From: Streptomyces sp. CG 926
Lineage (GTDB): Bacteria > Actinomycetota > Actinomycetes > Streptomycetales > Streptomycetaceae
Direction of reading: 5' to 3'
Assembly (NCBI RefSeq): GCF_003148825.1
Contig: NZ_QGGZ01000006.1
Location: 186,001 to 250,000, forward strand
Length of the DNA: 64,000 bases
Every line of letters begins with the position of its first letter. The stretch's first letter is position 1. The notes below the pieces were generated by a model, which was not told the origin of the DNA, did not search any database, and was given only the letters and a program-made list of their open reading frames with translations. Both the position numbers and the translations under genes were made by a program. Below, in pieces: positions 62,201 to 64,000 of the stretch.

Positions 62201-64000
62201 CCTGGTCGACGCCGACCGCTTCGCGCCGCAGCACCGTCGCGACCGCCGCGCACACCAGGCGTTCGTTCTCGGTGACGGGCGGGGCGAGGTCGCCCGCGCC
62301 GGTGGCGGGCTCCGGCAGGGCGCCCCGGTCGAGCTTGCCGTTCGCGGTGAGCGGGAACTCCTTCATCACGACGATGTGCGCGGGCACCATGTACTCCACC
62401 ATGTGCCCGGTGGCCCACTGCTTGACCTCGTCGGCGCGCAGGCCCTCGCTCCCGGTGGCGGGGATGACGTAGCCGACGAGGTAGGTTCCGCCGGCCGTGT
62501 TCTTCTTCGCGACGACGCAGGTGTGACGTACCGCGGGGTGCTCGGCGAGGCCGACCTCGACGTCCTCGATCTCCAGCCGCATGCCGCGGATCTTGATCTG
62601 GTTGTCGGCGCGGCCGAGGAAGTCCAGGGATCCGTCGGGGGCGAAGCGGGCGAGGTCGCCGGTGCGGTACAGCCGGGATCCGTCCGCGGCGAAGGGGTTG
62701 GCGACGAACCGGGAGGCCGTCAGGCCGGGCGCGCCCACGTATCCACGCCCCAGCAGGAAGCCGCCCACGTACAGCTCGCCGCCGACCCCGATCGGGACCG
62801 GACGCAGCTCGTCGTCCAGTACGTACAGCTGGGTGTTGGGGTTGGGCCTGCCGATCGATGTCGACAGGCGTTCCGCGGCGCCCCGGTAGACGACGTGCGA
62901 GACGCCGATCGTCGTCTCGGCCGGACCGTAGCCGTGGTACATGGGTATGTCGAGCCGGGTACGGAAGCGCTCGTACAGCTCGGGGGTCAGCACCTCGCCG
63001 CCGCACCACACGTGGCGCAGGCTGTCGAGCCGTCCGGAGTCGCCCGCGATCTCCAGCAGTACGTCCAGCATGGACGAGACGAGGTAGGTGAAGGTGACGC
63101 GCTGCTCGGCGATCACGCTCAGCAGGTGGTGCGGGTCGCGTTCGCCGCCGGGCCGTAGGACCACCAGCCGGCCGCCGCACACCAGGGGCAGGAAGATCTC
63201 GTTGATGGAGATGTCGAAGGACAACGGTGCCTTGAACAGCGAGGCGTCGTCGTGGCCGAAGCCCAGGATCTCCTCGACCTGCCACAGCAGGCGTTCGCTG
63301 ATGGCCTCGTGGCGGATCATCGCGCCCTTGGGGCGGCCGGTCGAACCGGACGTGAAGATCACATAGGCGAGGGCGTCGCCGGGGACGGTGACCCCGGTCC
63401 CCGTGTCGGGGTAGGAGCCGAACCGCCAGTCGCCGAGGTCGACCGGCACGGCTTCCGGTTCCTCCGGGGCGTGTGCGCCCGAGTCGTTGAGCTGCAGGAC
63501 GACGCGTGCGTCGGCGATGACGACGGAGCGGCGTGCGGCGGGCCACTGCGGGTCGAGCGGTACGAACGCGGCGCCCGCCTGGAGCACGCCGAGCAGGCCG
63601 ATCACCATGTCGGCGGAGCGGTCCAGGGAGATGGCGACGACCTGTTCGGACGTGATGCCGCGTTCGACGAGGTGGTGGGCCAGCTGGGCGGAGAGCTGGG
63701 CCGCCTGGCGGTAGGTCAGTGAGCGGTGTTCGTCGACGACGGCGACGGCGTCCGGCCGCAGGCGTGCCTGCTCGCGGAACATCTCGACGACGGTCGGGCG
63801 GATCCGGTCCGCCCCGGTGTCGTTCCACCGGGCCAGGGTCGCGAGCCGCTCCGCGACACCGGAGGGCCCGATGGTGGACAGGGGCCGGTCCGGGAAGTCG
63901 GCCAGGTCGTCCAGGGCCAGCTGTGCGTCGGCCCGTACGACACCGTCCGGGAGGGTGATGCTGCGGCCGTCCGGGCCGTGCCGGCCGTCCGTCCCGACCT
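53187..64000 (-). CDS. cchH: coelichelin-type three-module NRPS (5' end outside window)
   Basis: At least 3,603 residues, open to the right edge; about 40 more would match my recollection of CchH length. Order: A1-PCP1-E1-C-A2-PCP2-E2-C-A3-PCP3, no thioesterase. Codes I read from the motifs are A1 DINYWGGIGK (formyl-hydroxyornithine), A2 DFWNIGMVHK (Thr), A3 DMENLGLINK (hydroxyornithine), the set recalled for coelichelin. PCP1 and PCP2 have GGDS (before an E domain) and PCP3 has GGHS. E1 has HHVVIDG and the first C HHIIADG; E2 has HHLAVDA and the second C YHLLLWDG, so one motif residue differs in each. Release must occur in trans, probably by the esterase. The stop overlaps the exporter start. 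Confidence 0.95.
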   Translation of the reverse strand, partial: VGTDGRHGPDGRSITLPDGVVRADAQLALDDLADFPDRPLSTIGPSGVAERLATLARWNDTGADRIRPTVVEMFREQARLRPDAVAVVDEHRSLTYRQAAQLSAQLAHHLVERGITSEQVVAISLDRSADMVIGLLGVLQAGAAFVPLDPQWPAARRSVVIADARVVLQLNDSGAHAPEEPEAVPVDLGDWRFGSYPDTGTGVTVPGDALAYVIFTSGSTGRPKGAMIRHEAISERLLWQVEEILGFGHDDASLFKAPLSFDISINEIFLPLVCGGRLVVLRPGGERDPHHLLSVIAEQRVTFTYLVSSMLDVLLEIAGDSGRLDSLRHVWCGGEVLTPELYERFRTRLDIPMYHGYGPAETTIGVSHVVYRGAAERLSTSIGRPNPNTQLYVLDDELRPVPIGVGGELYVGGFLLGRGYVGAPGLTASRFVANPFAADGSRLYRTGDLARFAPDGSLDFLGRADNQIKIRGMRLEIEDVEVGLAEHPAVRHTCVVAKKNTAGGTYLVGYVIPATGSEGLRADEVKQWATGHMVEYMVPAHIVVMKEFPLTANGKLDRGALPEPATGAGDLAPPVTENERLVCAAVATVLRREAVGVDQDFFQLGGDSILAISLLSALREAGLHVTARQIFTHSVVGALAAVADREAASVDHGDVATGTVVGSPVVQWLGETTDAVDGFVQSVVLNTPADLTAEGLDAVLTAVVARHDMLRAKLIRGERWSFEIPEADRAAAGWQESDRPLDACVALATAGLDPEHGVMLRAVWRRAARQLVLVAHHVVIDGVSWRILMEDLSTAWRWHVSGAPIDLPPVGTSFRRWTQLLERAAFDADLAYFRRALPGADAPLGRRAPAPTDTVARERTTTLSVGPEITAALLGEVPARFHAGVNDVLLTALAVTLARWRRDLGQDQTFAHIELEGHGREGRHVADSAGFEPELSRTVGWFTTLFPVTVDPGAATDLTSSAYLVAALKAVKEDLARVPSNGLSYGALRYLAGAAFDAPPPQVLFNYLGRFDAGSAHDWELAHTTGQLGEKRDPGMRLPRALEFNAIAEPASAGGAYELVTTLSWPDGLFTDQDVETIGRYFREALAGLAALADLDLAALGLGGHSPADFAVPALTQADVDELDGPALRDVLPLTPLQEGLYFHSVFDDDSTGSYVEQQLLTLEGEVDADRLATATTRLLSLFPNLAARFTALADGRVVCVLEAGVQAPFTTLDRPGSTDEEIRELAERDRRAGFDLASGPLMRYTLIRTGAGRSVLVQTVHHIIADGWSVPPMLRALLAEYHAPGSVHPLGGFGDYVRRLAERDADESDRVWREQLAGLPGPSLVAEGHTPSDRFADTATSPEGDIDEAARSAGVPLSVAVHSAWAATLGGLLHGKDVVFGSTVSGRDADVPGIEAMVGLFINTIPVRARWDATTTARDLLASVRDHQSAVLAHQHVSLARISRLRGAGPLFDTLVVFDVATDVAALRGPEDTLVIGDIVNEGAPHYPLTLVVERSLDGRPRFNLIHDGALVRESTARTVLRTFTRTLDGLLTRPDDLVDDLAATGSTRPPARITPTTLGALFDAAARRDPAATAATWCALDGGSRSLTYGELADAKNELATTLRAAGVRPGERVAVAVPRSLEQVVALVAIVTAGGAYVPLDLAYPDARLEYVLADAAPQVVLVDREHRDRFTQLLARAGVPARVLVQGEQPPPEDARSARVTPDPADVSGPDLHDPAYVIYTSGSTGRPKGVVVPHSAVVTLLANTRPDMDFGPDDVWVQFHSYSFDFAVWELWGALTHGAELLVPDYGLTRSPVDFHRLVRERRVTVLNQTPSAFYQFIEADRHADEPATALRRIIFGGEALDLGRLRGWVERHGTASPELVNMYGITETTVHVTHRVLTDADFRPGDEVSPIGGPIPGLVTHLLDDRLRPVPPGRVGAIYVAGDQLSLGYLGRPSLTASRFVADPFAGDGSRMYHTGDLARRTLDGELEFTGRADDQVQLKGFRIELGEVEAAIRELDGVVDVAVTVADSADHLVAHVVGRVPLDVTTLAGLLAPKLPVHMVPGRVLPVDALPLTVNGKLDREALTARAASQAAEQAAAHPVPQTVPPAAAGAALTALVDIFTETLPGVAVDADSDFFRAGGDSILAITVVNRARALGLAIAPRDVFLLRTPRALAEHVATSTPPAAAPAAPAPHEDGPLSPTPIILRRRELGGSLARFAQARTVVAPEGTGFADAERAANTVVAAHPALRLRLRTAHGVWALRTEPARPVAVVRSAAPDATAAANEAAGRLDPESGEVIAFAWLEESRTLVVTVHHLAVDAVSWAILLDDIAAALRGTPLAPPTTSYAAYARALADRSAHESDDLAHWITTLQAPPLLPVAERPRETTVVLAPEISDHVTRTAPAALGVGLTELLCGALRTALTHVQPSPTDLAIELERHGRLPAAPHHDYTRTVGWFTAIAPVRLTAHTDPVAAAHEVAARQPDERAHVAYGGLRYLNPQTAPLLTARPQVLFNYLGRGGESQTPHLTGVDEGSPYAVEVNAWTDAATGSLHAVFTLAEGVPDAITEHWRAALEHIALAATTTERTAPVTPLQRGLFFQAQLAGPAGHYVAQSWFTFDRRLDTDALAEAMAWVIARHPVVGAGFTTDDDGTAVQVLGAGRRVGVRTVDLATDAEIDALLARDRDTGFDPGEPPLIRLTVVRLPGDRDGLLLSYHLLLWDGWSREIVLRDLFEAYEAAVAGELTPAAPATPAFEDYARALDAKDPAVSERFWARHLTGLPGPTLLAGPAPTLVDDLPRTLLHTLTAEDSQLLRDLARTHGVTLNAVLTGGFGLLLGARTGRADAVFGVTVSGREGENLSEVVGVLLNTVPLWTRARPDDTVRDYLTAVQAARVEAMEHEHLGLGEIQRAAGHDTLFDNLFVLQNFLDMDAFAEMNARHGITAVRADDSTHYPFTWVVTPGERLTVKLEYRDHDTAAARALLDDYLRVLADLARSTGPVGALPGAGHAPEPAARTDVGTDTVVDRFDRAADREPGRVALVAHGRTMTFGLLRDRSRELAGVLAARGIGPERTVALAVPRSLDSIVALFAVLRVGAAYVPLELDHPDERIAAIVADARPDVTLTVSAVSPRLTGDLIALDRPLPDAEPFVTFAPNDPHRLRHPAYTIYTSGSTGRPKGVVTEYAGLTNMLINHRRRIFEPVLAEHDHRVFRIAHTVSFAFDMSWEELLWLADGHEVHICDEELRRDAPRLVEYCLEHGIDVINVTPTYAQQLVAEGLLDDPERRPALVLLGGEAVTPTLWQRLAETEGTAGYNLYGPTEYTINTLGVGTFECQDPVVGVAIDNTDVYVLDPWLRPLPDGVPGELYVAGVGIARGYLGQPARTAERFVACPFGAPGERMYRTGDLVARRPDGNIAYLGRTDQQVKIRGHRVELGEVEAAFAAHPAVRFVAAVAQPDPQVDGAYRLAAYLVLGGPGGPDGPDGPHGPDLAAVAAEVGAALPDFLRPTHYAQVDSIPLTVNGKADTKALPEARPLGTLTTAGERGPQTETETVVCEFFAESLDLDDDEVSALSDFVSLGGHSMLAVRLIGLLRREYGPVITIRDLFTLRTPEMIARHLDENS

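Overview
The window is chromosomal DNA of a Streptomyces or a very close actinomycete. It is GC-rich, almost every real gene has G or C at the third codon position, GTG and TTG starts are common, and the gene families are typical of the genus (DUF5685, the STM4011-4015 set, a coelichelin NRPS, an iron-regulator box). No rRNA, tRNA, insertion sequence or phage gene was seen.

Layout. 1-6400: the tail of a gene, a repeat-rich gap, a polyprenyl synthetase with an unusual second motif, a small membrane protein, and a SNF2 helicase coupled to a SWIM-finger protein. 6600-12500: a GAF regulator with its aldehyde dehydrogenase, a HAD phosphatase, a TylF-type methyltransferase broken by an amber codon, and an epoxide-hydrolase-like enzyme. 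12530-18300: two short CRISPR-like repeats, then a cluster of exported proteins (two leftward lipoproteins, one a beta-helix; a rightward Tat/lipoprotein Dyp peroxidase and a large SdrD_B/propeller protein). 18400-23040 carries debris between intact genes: an aldehyde dehydrogenase C-terminal relic, an MFS exporter, a DUF5685 protein, and a junction where a PilT ATPase fragment and a beta-propeller fragment meet head to head.

23041-31400: an Excalibur lipoprotein, FKBP, a P450, a tiny secreted His/Asp-rich protein, a PP2C/MASE1 pair, and two tandem secreted alpha/beta hydrolases. 31564-38832 is one leftward operon for glycine betaine: aldehyde dehydrogenase, choline dehydrogenase, ABC ATPase, a fused double permease and a substrate-binding lipoprotein. 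It makes the osmolyte from choline and also imports it. 39275-41541 holds two WXG100-like proteins, one carrying a lytic-transglycosylase-like domain, plus a lipoprotein. 41635-49026 holds a DUF6745-like gene and small hypothetical genes beside the tightly coupled STM4015-4014-4013-4012-4011 operon (LRR protein, ATP-grasp-like protein, sulfatase-fold hydrolase, two radical SAM enzymes). This is the best candidate for an uncharacterised pathway here. An amidohydrolase follows.

50334-64000 is one end of a coelichelin siderophore cluster: an iron box, a trans-acting esterase (cchJ-like), an ABC exporter half with a degenerate ATPase (cchI-like), and a three-module NRPS (cchH) that runs off the right edge. 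Its adenylation codes read DINYWGGIGK, DFWNIGMVHK and DMENLGLINK, as recalled for formyl-hydroxyornithine, threonine and hydroxyornithine in coelichelin assembly.
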